From: Viola odorata
Taxonomy: Eukaryota > Streptophyta > Magnoliopsida > Malpighiales > Violaceae
Assembly (NCBI GenBank): GCA_963691705.1
Contig: OY829537.1
Location: 20,770,078 to 20,834,077 of the forward strand
Direction of reading: 5' to 3'
Length of the DNA: 64,000 bases
Shown here: positions 32,999 to 43,576 of the stretch, piece by piece
Numbering within the stretch: position 1 is the first letter of the stretch
Layout of the letters: every line of letters starts with the position of its first letter
The notes under the pieces: model-generated
Databases searched by the model: none
Told to the model about the DNA's origin: nothing
Seen by the model: only the letters and a program-made list of their open reading frames with translations
Translations under genes and position numbers: made by a program

Positions 32999-33098
32999 AT
33001 GATAGTAAAGACTTCAAAAGTAAGTTGTACTGAATTAGAGAATCGTGTACTTGTAATTGAGGAATGGATGAAGAGTCAGAGGACACCAACTGAGGGTT
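32999..33098 (+). pseudogene. Start of chromovirus gag, cut by the Ogre-like element
   Basis: The ATG at 32999 opens a frame (TELENRVLVIEEWMKSQ) of coiled-coil character that runs 33 codons into the insertion. The same frame continues at 55513 on the far side. The bases flanking the insertion are GGGTT (33094-33098) and GGGCT (55513-55517), a 5 bp duplication with one transition. Confidence 0.65.
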
Positions 33099-33997
33099 TG
33101 TCGCGCCCCGAAATTTAAAAATCCGCGAGTGTGCAACGAAATTTGAGACCTTACAATGCTCAGCGTAAACAGACGCCTCGCAACATGCAATGAAGTCGCC
33201 ACCCTAATTTGGTTGCTAAGTTTAGGGAACCTTAATCGTCATGGCATAAGAAATATAATAAGTAAAAAACTAAAGGCACAAAAAAGGGGTCTGGACCCCA
33301 GACAAAGGTTCGGGGTCGTATTATGGTCTCGGGAAGGTGTTAGGCACCCGAGTCACATCCGAAAACGGTTACCGGTTGATGAGAGAGGTTTAAAAGTGTT
33401 TGATAAAATGCGTTTTGAAAAAGGGGACCCTCAGAGGAATCGTCACTTTAGTCTTTTCTATGATCGTGACCGTTCAGGAATAATAAAAAGATCTTTCGGA
33501 CGGGGTTACCGTTTATCAAGATCGATCGATTATCCCTGACTGTAACGTGATGGGACTGAATTTTCCGCAAGACTGAATGAGCGCCCTCTTATTTCATCAT
33601 CGGGCCATGCATGATTAAATTAATTACTACGTGATTCTATCATGGATAGCTTTAGCAGAGTACAGATTAAATGAAAGGCTTTTGAAATGATAAACTGATT
33701 TGGGATCAAAAGTCCCCATGTACATGCAGTCAATATAAACGAGAATTTAAAATCATATGAGCATGGCATTTTAAGCAAGTCTTTAAACACGTTGTTCATG
33801 TGGGTTGATTTTAATTCTAGTTGTTCTATATATCCATGCATACAATTGATATTTGCAGAAAGCATCGAATAAATAAAAAGGAATCGAAAGGCGTACTTTC
33901 GAGCGAAGCTTGAAATTAAAACCTACAAAAATGAGAGTGTTAGCGATAGCTCGAGAAATAAATAAACAATTTTATAAGTGCAAAAATTTAAATGACA

Positions 33998-35016
33998 GTT
34001 GATTGTATGCGAGAAATGATGGATTTAACGCATATGAGAATTAAATGCTGAGTTGATTGCATGCGAGAAATGATGGATTTAACGCATACGAGAATTAAAT
34101 GCTGAGTTGATTGCATGCGAGAAATGATAGATTTAACGCATATGAAAATTAAATGCTGAGTTGATTGCATGCGAGAAATGATGGATTTAACGCATACGAA
34201 AATTAAATGCTGAGTTGATTGCATGCGAGAAATGATTGATTTGACGCATACGAAAATTAAATGTTGAGTTGATTGTATGCGAGAAATGATTGATTTGACG
34301 CATACGAAAAATAAATGCTGTTGATTGCATGCGAAAAATGATTGATTTTACGCATATGAAAATTAAATGCTGAGTTGATTGCATGCGAGAAATGATTGAT
34401 TTGACGCATACGAGATTTCAATGATGACATGATTGCATGCGAGAAATGATTTATTTAACGCATACGAGATTTAAATGATGACATGATTGCATGCGAGAAA
34501 TGATTCATTTAACGCATACGAGATTTAAATGATGACATGATGGCATGCGAGAAATGATTTATTTGACGCTTACGAAAATTAAATGATTGTTGATTGCATG
34601 CAAAAAAATGATTGATTTTACGCATACGAGATTTAAATGATGACATGATTGTATGCGAGAAATAATTTATTTAACGCATACGAGATTTAAATGATGACAT
34701 GATTGCATGCGAGAAATGATTCATTTAACGCATACGAGATTTAAATGATGACATGATGGCATGCGAGAAATGATTTATTTGACGCTTACGAAAATTAAAT
34801 GATTGTTGATTGCATGTAAAAAAATGATTGATTTTACGCATACGAGATTTAAATGATGACATGATTGCATGCGAGAAATGATTTATTTATCGCATACGAG
34901 ATTTAAATGATGACATGATTGCATGCGAGAAATGATTTATTTGACGCATACGAAAATTAAATGATGACATGATTGCATGCGAGAAATGATTTATTTAACG
35001 CATACGAAAATTAAAT
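33998..35016. repeat. 54 bp tandem array inside the 3' LTR
   Basis: About 19 units of GATTGCATGCGAGAAATGAT, then a GATTTAACGCATACGAGA core. The exact spacing is 54 bp between neighbouring GGATTT words at 34021 and 34075. Later units are of a variant with GATGACATGATTGCATGCGA. The unit length is a multiple of three and lacks stops in one minus frame, which creates spurious 18-residue peptide repeats. Confidence 0.92.
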
Positions 35017-36248
35017 GTTGTTTTGATAAGTGTAGAAAAATTAAATGTAGTTGACGATTTACAGGGAATTAAAACAGTTTGATCATTTGCAGAAAATAAA
35101 CAGTTGATATTTTGCAGAAAATAAACAAGTGATATTTGCAGAAAATAAAACAATTGATATTTGCAGAAAATAAAACAGTTGATATTGCGGAAGAATTTCA
35201 AGCAGTTTGCGAAAAATTAAAGCAGTTGATATTTACGAGAATTAAAATGCAACTGACCATGTAGGCGGTAAAATGAATAATTGAATTTAAATTGCCGAAA
35301 GTAAATTGCGGAAAAGTAAAGTGCGGAAAATTAAACAGTTGATAATTTGCGGAAGAATTTCCAGCAGTATGATAAGTGCGAAAATTTAAAGCAATTGAAT
35401 ATTTACAAAAATTAAAATGCGACTGACCATGTAGGCGGTAAAATGAATAATTGAATTTAAATTGTCGAAAGTAAATTGCGGAAATTTAAAGTGCGAATAA
35501 TTTAAACAGTTGATAAGTACAGAAAATTAAACAATTGATAGTACGAAAAATAATCATACAAAGCATACGAAATATATTTACGAAAAAGTGTGATCCGAAA
35601 TCTCGGAAAGAGATGAAAATGGGTTGGGCCCAACTAAAAAAATGCAAGAAAAATGGAAAATGGGCCAGGAATAGTGCCTGGCCCATGAAAATTAAAAGGA
35701 AGGGTGATGGGCCAAGCCCATCACCTTTGACGCATGAATAGGCCATTATGGCACTATTTATCGTCATCTTCACCACGTCGCCGGCGCTACTGCCGGCGAC
35801 CAAGGTCCGGCCACTCGTGGTCGGATCTTAAAAATCTTCGTACCGGGACGCTCGTCTCCTCGACAGCTTCCCGACCGTACGAACTTTGACTCGTAGTTTA
35901 AATCGTACAGAGTTTAATTTTGAAAAACTGACGAAACCGTTAATTATCAAAAACTAATTAATTCGCACGACCTAGCTAACGATTTTTAAAATTGAAAGCA
36001 TGTATTTAATCTACATCATGCACATGAATTAATGGCACAAAAACAAGCAATTTATCTAATCCAAACCAAGCAAAACGAATTAAAGAAGAAAATGCTTAAA
36101 CGGAACGAAAGAAAAAGCTTGAAGAAAAGCTTACTGTGAAGCTTTAAACTGAGGCAATCGAAGCTCTAAGTGAGCTATCGATCAAGAGAGGGAAGAAGCA
36201 AGGTTTTCTTGCAAACTTGGTACCTCTTTTTAGTTGAAGGATGGCTTG

Positions 36249-36256
36249 TATTTATA
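36249..36256 (-). promoter_or_regulatory. TATA box in the Ogre-like 3' LTR
   Basis: The minus strand reads GGCTATAAATACAAGCC. The same box is at 54572-54565 in the 5' LTR, where it would drive the genomic transcript. Confidence 0.65.
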
Positions 36257-37197
36257 GCCAAAGATCGCGTGGCGTTTGGACGAGGGTGCTACGCGTGGTG
36301 GCCGTGAGCATGCGCTGGCGGGGCTAGGGGAGCCGTGATGATGGCTGGACGAGATAGGGAGCTACGGGCTCGAGCTAGGAAGCGACGGGAGCAGGTAATC
36401 CCGGTGGTCTGCTCCCCTGCACTCCACGCCCACTGTGCATATGCACCATGCTAGGTAATTCAAGGGTCGTTGATCTGGTTGACTTTCCTTGGTTGACCAG
36501 ATCAACGGCCATGATTAAATGGCCTTTTATCTAATTTAAATGGCCTCGAGCCGGTTCCTGGGAACAAACGTTTTGACTTTTCGAGCCGAAGGTACCGTCG
36601 CGTAGAGAAAAATACGGCGGGTTTAACCGTCTACAGCGAATGATGAGAATTTTCCATTTAACGTGTTTATTTTCTCGTTCAAAAATGTGAAACGTTCGGA
36701 CGGAAAAATAATGACGTTACGCCTAAAATTACACGAAACGCTGTAGACCATTGTGAACGGAAAAAAAGCTAGCAACTAGTTGATGGAAAACATTTCAAAT
36801 TCAAGCTATTGTCCGAGCGGACTTACTCGGGTCCAATAAAAGCTGGAACAAAAATAATAATAAAAAATAAAAATACTAAAAAATGCACTAAAATAATAAA
36901 AATCCTAAAAATCATGAGATGACCTAAAATGAAGAAAAAAACTAGCAAATGACAGCCGGATAGTTAAAGATGTGATTTTTAAGGCTAAAAATATTAATGA
37001 TAATAATAATGAAGATACGTGACAAAAAATTAAAAACGCGATTTCGAAAGCTGATGATGCTAACGACGATGCTAAAATGCGATGAAAATTTTGAAAATGC
37101 TAGCGACAGTAAATTAACTAAAAATGACAGTAAATTAAGTAAATAACAGAAATGCTAAAATTAATTTAAAAATGGCGTCAAAATTCGGGTATCAACA

Positions 37198-37217
37198 GTT
37201 GCCCCCTCTTTACTGTC
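37198..37217 (-). other. Polypurine tract of the Ogre-like element
   Basis: The minus strand reads GACAGTAAAGAGGGGGCAAC directly before the 3' LTR start TGTTGATACCC. Confidence 0.75.
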
Positions 37218-37269
37218 TTATCGAAGTATTTGATAAGCAGTAAAGACAGTTGCCCCTACATATCCGAAT

Positions 37270-38450
37270 TTTGGCGACACCGCAGGTCTTACCTCAAGCT
37301 TACAGTGATGATGTCGCTCTAGGAGGAGGTAAGTTGCTGCTGTCACTCTGGGAGGAGGTAGTTTGCCGATGTTGTTCGTTGATGTCACTCTGGGTGGAGG
37401 CAGGTTGTTGCTATCACTCTAGGAGGAGGTAGTTTCGTCGATGTCACTCGGGGATCAGATATCTCGTAGATGTCACTCTGGGAGGAGGTATGCTTTAAAT
37501 TCTAGTCTGGGCGAGGCTATCGCATTGCTAGATGCTGGTATGAAAAATGAGGTTGCATGTCCGTGCGAGGCTATCGCTCTTCGGACGCTGATGTGGAGAT
37601 GAGAAGGAAGGTCCGTGCGAGGCTATCGCTCTCCGGATGTTGTCGTGGAAAATGTGAAGGAAGGTCCGTGTGAGGCTTATCACTCTCCGGATGTTGTCGT
37701 GGAAAATGTGAAGGAAGGTCCGTGTGAGGCTTATCGCTCTCCGGATGTTGTCGTGGAAATGTGAAGGAAGGTCCGTGCGAGGCTATCGCTCTCCGGATGT
37801 CGGCGTGGCAATGTGGATGAAGGTCCGTGCGAGGCTATCGCTCTCCGGATGTTGACGTGGTAATGTGGATGAAGGTCCGTGCGAGGCTATCGCTCTCTAG
37901 ATGTTGACGTGGTAATGTGAAGAAATATCCGTGCAAGGCTATCGCTCTCCGGATGTTGACGTGGTAATGTGAAGAAGGTCCGTGCGAGGCTATCGCTCTC
38001 CGGACGTTTCCGTGGAAATGTGAAGAAATATTCGTGCGAGGCTATCGCTCTCCGGATGTCGACGTGGCAATGTGGATGAAGGTCTGTGCGAGGCTATCGC
38101 TCTCCGGATGTTGACGTGAAAATGTGAAGAAATGTCCGTGCGAGGCTATCGCTCTCCGGATGTTGAGGTGGTAATGTGAAGAAATATCCGTGCGAGGTTA
38201 TCGCTCTCCGGATGTTGACGTGGTAATGTGAAGAAGGTCCGTGCGAGGCTATCGCTCTCCGGATGTCGGCGTGGTAATGTGAAGGAAGGTCCGTGCGAGG
38301 CTATCGCTCTACGGATGTTGGTGCTGAAAATGTAGTTACAAGACCGTGCGAGGCGATCGCTCTCCGGACGCTGGTGCTGAAAATGTAACTACACGACCGT
38401 GCGAGGCTATCGCTCTCCGGACGCTGGTGCTGAAAGTATAGTCACTCAAG
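37270..38450. repeat. Two tandem arrays in the Ogre-like 3' non-coding region
   Basis: 37290-37500 has several GATGTCACTCTGGGAGGAGG units of 40-60 bp. 37500-38450 has about 17 units of roughly 53 bp with the constant core GTCCGTGCGAGGCTATCGCT, then CTCCGGATGTTGACGTGGTA. Unit length varies by a few bases. No coding frame and no spacer pattern. Confidence 0.9.
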
Positions 38451-39340
38451 GAGGAGTTATTTAGATATGCAGAAAAGTAGTCGCTCAAGGAGGAGTATTT
38501 TTAGATAGACAGAAAAGTAGTCGCTCAAGGTGGAGTAATAATTATGCAGAAATGTAGAATTATGTAAATGAGAGTTGTAACGTACCTTCGCTCGGATATT
38601 GATTGACGGTAACATACCTTTGCTCTGATGTTGATTCGATGACTGTTTACGAATTTTCAAGATATGGTGTGGGGATGTGACTGTATGAATCCATTGGATT
38701 TTGATGAAAATCCAAGATGGCAAGGGCTTTACAACGATGTTGTCATCGAAGACCCAATTGAGGAGTGGTGACATTCTCCATTCGATGCTTGATTGGATTT
38801 TGACGAAAATCCAAGGCGAGGGCTTTACAACGATGTTGTCATCGAAGACCCATGGTTGAGGGATCACTGGAGCATATATGTATCCTGCAAATCGACAGGA
38901 AGCAAACACGAAGTAGCAACAGATGGAAAAAGGAGAGAGCAATTGACCTATGTGAGAAATATCAAATATTCCTACATTTAACCCATGGCTTGCTCCCAAG
39001 TTTTTTGTTTGAAATGAAAATGATTTCTTTGTTTAAGAAAATAAATTCAAGCCCCCATTTTTTTGTGGATAAAAATGTTCGTTCAGTTTTCGTTATATGA
39101 ACATGATTGATTCAAGTCTAGATAACATCTATGTCTTGTTCAAGAAATAACGACCTCAAGGACAAGACTTTCCCACAATTTGCCGTCGTAAGCAATCCTC
39201 ACCTGATATTAGTGTTTGCACTCACGCTCTAAAACAAGGCTAAGTGTTTTACGCTCATAAAGATGCAACTAACATGATACATAATTTTCAATTCGCAATG
39301 TCAATCCGAGTGAATAGACTTCAAATGAAGATGCACATGC
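38451..39340. other. Non-coding Ogre-like region with short duplications
   Basis: Three copies of AGTAGTCGCTCAAGGAGGAG-type units (38440-38540), and a near-exact duplication of GATTGGATTTTGA..GAAAATCCAAG and GGCTTTACAACGATGTTGTC at about 38693 and 38791. No supported gene. Confidence 0.55.
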
Positions 39341-40680
39341 ATGGGCATTCTAATAATCGATGGGACTTTTACGGAAAATAATGAAAGGACATAAAATGTC
39401 CGGAAGGAAGCTGGTTTTGGAAAAGATGTGCTTGATTTTTGATGAGTTGGAAGGTTTTCTGATGAGTGACGCTTTGTTGATTGGCCCTGATGAGGGCAAG
39501 GTGCGTGAGTTCTTTCGCCTTTTGTTGGGGATGCTTTCTTGACAGAGTGCATGAGCTCTTGGATCCTTGCTGTGGCTGCTTTTCGGTCGGCCAAGGGCCC
39601 TTTTTCTCGAGTCTTTACTGGGGAGTGTCGTCGCCGTTCTTTTTTGTGACTTACTACTTGAGTTGGCCTTGGGCCCTTTTCTTCTCGTGTCCTTACTAGG
39701 GATGCTTGCTTTGAGATTTCTCGAGTTGGCCTTGGGCCTTTTTTCTCGAGTCTTTACTGGGGAATGTTTTCTTCGAGTTTTCTCGAGTTTAGTTGTCCCC
39801 GGGCTGTGCTTGCTTCGGCTCTTCGATTGTTTGTATTCTTCGAATGTCTCTGAGCATTTCTCTTTTCTTTTCTTTTCCCTTTTTCCCTCTCTCTTTTCTT
39901 TTCTTTTTTCCTTCTCTTTTCTTTTCTTTTTTCTTTCTCTTTTTTTTCTTTCTATTCCCCCCCTTTTGATTTGAAATGCAACAGAGCAGAGCAAGCACCG
40001 CCTTTGTCTTGATCTCTTCTCGTTTTGGCTTAAAGCCTTGGCCTTCATTTTCGGGTATTTGGTCTTTCTGGTGATGGCTCTCAGCGATCTTTCGGTGACC
40101 TTTTCCGTCTACTTCGTCGTGAACTTGAACTTGGCGTGCTTTTATTTCCGGCTGACAATCTTAGCTGAGACTGCTCCTTGGCTCCCGGGGTATGAGTGAT
40201 AGTGAAGGTTTTGGTAGGAGTGATGGCATATGTGGTGTGAAAGAGGGAAGAAACGAAAAAATGGAGAAGATCGTAAAAGTCCCACGTCATTTTATTGCTA
40301 TCCCATGTCTGACTGCACATGTACCCTGGATATTATGCGAATTCAACTAGTACCTGGTCAAGCACTTACACTCATGAAAGGATAAGGCGCGATGGCTCGA
40401 TAATGCTTACCGGGATTTATCTGTGACTGCTTACGTCGGAGCAAACCGTGGATATAAGAGCTAACAGGCAAGATCATGTATGTTTCATATAATTTCTAAT
40501 GAACGCACAAGTCATCCGTGTCGCGATAAAGTGATGAATATGCTAGAAAAAAAGTTCAAAACGTGGGATTTTTGTTTTCCCCTTTTCTTTTCTTTTTCTT
40601 TTTTTCTTCCCCCCCCCCCCCCCCCCCCTTTTTTTAGCCCAAGTTACACATGTATAAAGAGAAAATTTTGTGAAAACTAA
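39341..40680. repeat. Low-complexity Ogre-like region: GGCCTTGGGCC repeats, CT tract, poly-C
   Basis: About 39575-39790 repeats GAGTTGGCCTTGGGCC and CTCGAGTCTTTACTGGGGA. 39855-39965 is an almost pure pyrimidine tract (TTTTCTTTTC repeats). A run of 20 C lies at 40609-40628. A minus-strand open frame (39350-40048) reads the tract as Lys/Glu/Arg repeats and is not a gene. Confidence 0.7.
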
Positions 40681-40953
40681 GGATTTTAGCCAACATGACG
40701 CACGCACTCTTACAATAATGTAAATAGTGGAAAAAATTACGAAAATGTAAATTGCGAATACATAAATTACGGAAACGTAAATTACGGAAACAGAAATTGC
40801 AAAAATGTAAAAGGACAACTTCCCTGAAAAATGAGCTCTGACATTTTTTTGGCATCTTCTTTTGGTCGTCACTTCACTTGCTTGCCCCCAAGTTTACAAG
40901 TCTCGTTGCACCTGAAATGCAAAACTACAGAAATGTAAATTGCGAGACCCTAA
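40681..40953. repeat. Left copy of a duplication flanking the Athila relative
   Basis: Contains ACTTGCTTGCCCCCAAGTTT and TGAAAAATGAGCTCTGACAT. A diverged copy lies at about 48075-48240 on the other side of the inserted element. Both belong to the Ogre-like element. Confidence 0.75.
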
Positions 40954-42486
40954 TGACCGCGCGTCGAACACGTCAAATATAGTAGTGAAATAGTTATGGA
41001 ATTGGGGGTAGAAATACAACTTATCACTGTCTACAATAGCTTGTAGATGATGGTAAGAGGATCGTCCACAGAGAGCTCTAGGGAATGTAGTTCTTGAGTT
41101 GACTTCCTCGTCACTGAGTTTTGGTTGGGTGTTATCTGAAACTAAAGACAAAACAGAAAATAATGAAAACAATTTAAAATATAAAATAGTATTGGCCGAA
41201 GTCTAGGCCAAGACTGCGGGCTAGATTGGGAATAAGTCTTGTGATACGGAATTCCAGGTAAGGGCGATGGGTGAGCTTGCGTTCTTATGCATCGATCATT
41301 GACCGAAGTATTTTCATCTCTTCTTCATAGTACTGCTATAGAGGGGAGGAACTCCTTTTCCCTCCTATCTTCCCTCCTCTTCAAACTATCTGGCAGGTAC
41401 TCCCTCTCCTGATAATCCTAGCCAAGGGACACCTTGCTGGTTAAAGGGTTTATCCGTTTGACTGCTGTCTTGAATGGTTGCTCACCTCTTCAATGGTGCA
41501 GGGGAAGACAGTACCTAGGCTAAGTTCCTAGGTTGTCAATCTGGTCTCTACCTATTTTACCTATTCTTCTAGTCTGCTCGAGACTAGTCACCTACTCCGT
41601 CTAGCCGGCGGGTACTCCCTCTCCTTCTAGACTGGTTACAACTCTTCTCTCCTAGAGAACAAGGATGATCAAACCTTGGCTCTAGTGAGTAAGCGATGGA
41701 TTAAGTTCAAGAATAAATAAATACAAAGAAAGAGATTGTGAAGAACGGATTGTGTCTCACGATTGCATTAAGAACTTCAGCTCATCACCCTTACCAAGAA
41801 TGGGGTTTAGCTACTCATACTCATGAATGAATAATAAGAATACTTGATTGCATAAATAAATTAAATCCGAGATTCAAAGAATTGAATCCGGAGCAATAGT
41901 ATAAAAGTGTCGAATTGGGGAAGAAGAAGAGAGCGTAGAGAGAGAGAGGAAAAGGGGAGGACGAGATCAGCTATAAGAAAGCTAAAACTCCTCTGTCCTT
42001 CTCCAACTCAATCTCCTAAATAATCTCATAAATAATCTCCTAAAAGATTATTACAATTAATTGTTCTAAATATGGAAACTAAATCGCAATTAATTAAAGA
42101 GGGAGATCCCATGCGGGATTCTACATAAGATTGTCTTCCTATCCCTCTAAAATTGCTGAACAGCTGCTACGTGCCAGCTGTGAGAGTCCAACTTCAAAAA
42201 TACTTCAATCGCTCCAAGCTGCAGTCTGATCGCAAAGGAGTCTTGGCCGGAGTCTAGGCCAAGACGATTCTGGTAAGCGCACTGCGTCAGATGCGAATAT
42301 GTCTAGGCCAAGACCCAGGCCTAGACTCGAGTAATCAGCTTCAGCTCTCTTCTTCACGAATTCCTCTCTTGCTGCCTCCAAACCAGATCTGATTAAATGT
42401 GGGAAATTAAGGGATACATCAGTAGATTTACTGTCCAAAACTACAAGTAAATGGACAATAAAACATGATGAAATGCAATGCAATCA
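40954..42486 (-). repeat. 3' LTR of the Athila relative
   Basis: On the minus strand it starts TGATTGCATTGC and ends GCGCGGTCA. It includes three GGCC-motif sites: 41192-41215, 42241-42266 and 42301-42328. Confidence 0.97.
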
Positions 42487-42504
42487 AACTCCCCACACTT
42501 AAAC
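42487..42504 (-). other. Polypurine tract of the Athila relative
   Basis: The minus strand reads GTTTAAGTGTGGGGAGTT directly before the 3' LTR. A near copy lies 1 kb upstream at 43479-43458. Confidence 0.85.
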
Positions 42505-43457
42505 AATGCTTGCCCCCAAGCATACAGACTCAAAAACTCAACAAAAATTAAAAACACATCAAAACCAAAACAGACATCCTGACCCCCCGGACTTTCTCAT
42601 TTTCAGATTGCTTACCTGTCCACTGGATCTGCCAAGATACTTCACTAGAGTACCCAATGCAAGACTAATAAGGAATGATCAATACCCCGAACATACACCT
42701 TCCACATGGTATCAAGACACCTTACTAGACTAGATGATAAAGTATAGGGCAACAAGGTTCACCAAGGATTTGAGTCCCACCAAGTGTCGTCTATCAAAAA
42801 GTGCCTAAAGACTGGTGCCATTTAAATCACTTTGACAGAAATTTTTCTTCTTTTATTTTCTTTTATGTCTTTAGCAATTTTTTTCTGACAATTCAAGTGT
42901 CTTTTCTATGATAATTTTTTTTCTTTTATAGACACGGCACATAGACAGAGCTTGTCCTTTTCAGCGGGGACTTCCACCTTTGCTATGTCTATCCTATGAC
43001 ATTCCAACACCTTTATTTGTCTCACACTACAACAGATAGAATGACACACTCAAATTCGGGCAGCAAACCTCATCATCCTAATAAGAATTAAGGTCCTAGC
43101 TAGGTGTCCTTACGACCATATGGATGGCTAACGTTCGGGAAACATCAGATTAAATGCCCCTTAGGCATTGATCATTTACGCTCATTCGCATCCCTGTTAC
43201 TAAAGCATTGTATTCCCTAGAAAAGTGTCTACATGCAATCCCACCAAAAGACTAAACAATCTAAGCAAGAAAACAGGGAATCGGATGTTCTCAACAAAAT
43301 AGACTCAAAACATGCAAAAAGATACCAATAAAAATCATGCAATTGACAGACTCTATACTGGACAACCTAACATGAAAATAAAAAATTAAAACACACTAAA
43401 TTAACTCGATAAACATAAGAAACAATCAATATTCACAAAAAACACAAGACATATATT
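42505..43457 (-). other. 3' non-coding region of the Athila relative
   Basis: About 950 bp without a supported frame between the two purine tracts. A corresponding region in the full Athila element begins after 32415, but there it is cut by the chromovirus-like element. Confidence 0.6.
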
Positions 43458-43500
43458 AACTCCCTCCCCACACTTAAAAGACACAATGTCCTCATTGTGT
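43458..43500 (-). promoter_or_regulatory. Hairpin ACACAATG-AGGA-CATTGTGT and internal purine tract
   Basis: The hairpin at 43500-43481 (minus strand) has a perfect 8 bp stem and loop AGGA. It is followed by TTTTAAGTGTGGGGAGGGAG. Same position and loop as in the full Athila at 32377-32396; two stem pairs are T-A there and A-T here. Confidence 0.75.
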
Positions 43501-43576
43501 GGAGAGACAAAAATAACATACTAGACAGAAAAAAAAATAAAAGAACGGAAAAATACGACCTGGGGGCAAAAGCAAC

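Larger units (their letters stand above)
33099..37197 (-). repeat. 3' LTR of the Ogre-like element (4099 bp)
   Basis: The partner of 51518-55512 and about 104 bp longer, fitting two extra units of the 54 bp array. It holds that array (33998-35016), an 11 bp stem inverted repeat at 36469-36506, and a minus-strand TATA box at 36256-36249. No protein-coding frame is supported; the minus-strand open frames here come from the array. Confidence 0.93.

Noticed and set aside
33156..33539. 127-codon frame at the start of the Ogre-like LTR, repeated at 51576
   Set aside because: It lies in the LTR on the strand opposite to transcription and is broken differently in the two copies; no family recognised.
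33988..34384. Minus-strand open frames with an 18-residue repeat (QSTQHLIF.CVKSIISRM)
   Set aside because: They come from the 54 bp tandem array, whose length is a multiple of three. The same happens at 52412-52808. There is no protein family or other coding evidence.
37500..38450. CRISPR-like look of an invariant core with variable segments
   Set aside because: The variable parts are diverged versions of one another, not unrelated spacers, and the setting is a plant LTR retrotransposon.
39350..40048. 232-codon Lys/Glu/Arg-rich minus-strand frame
   Set aside because: The composition is that of the polypyrimidine tract on the other strand; no domain and no start context.
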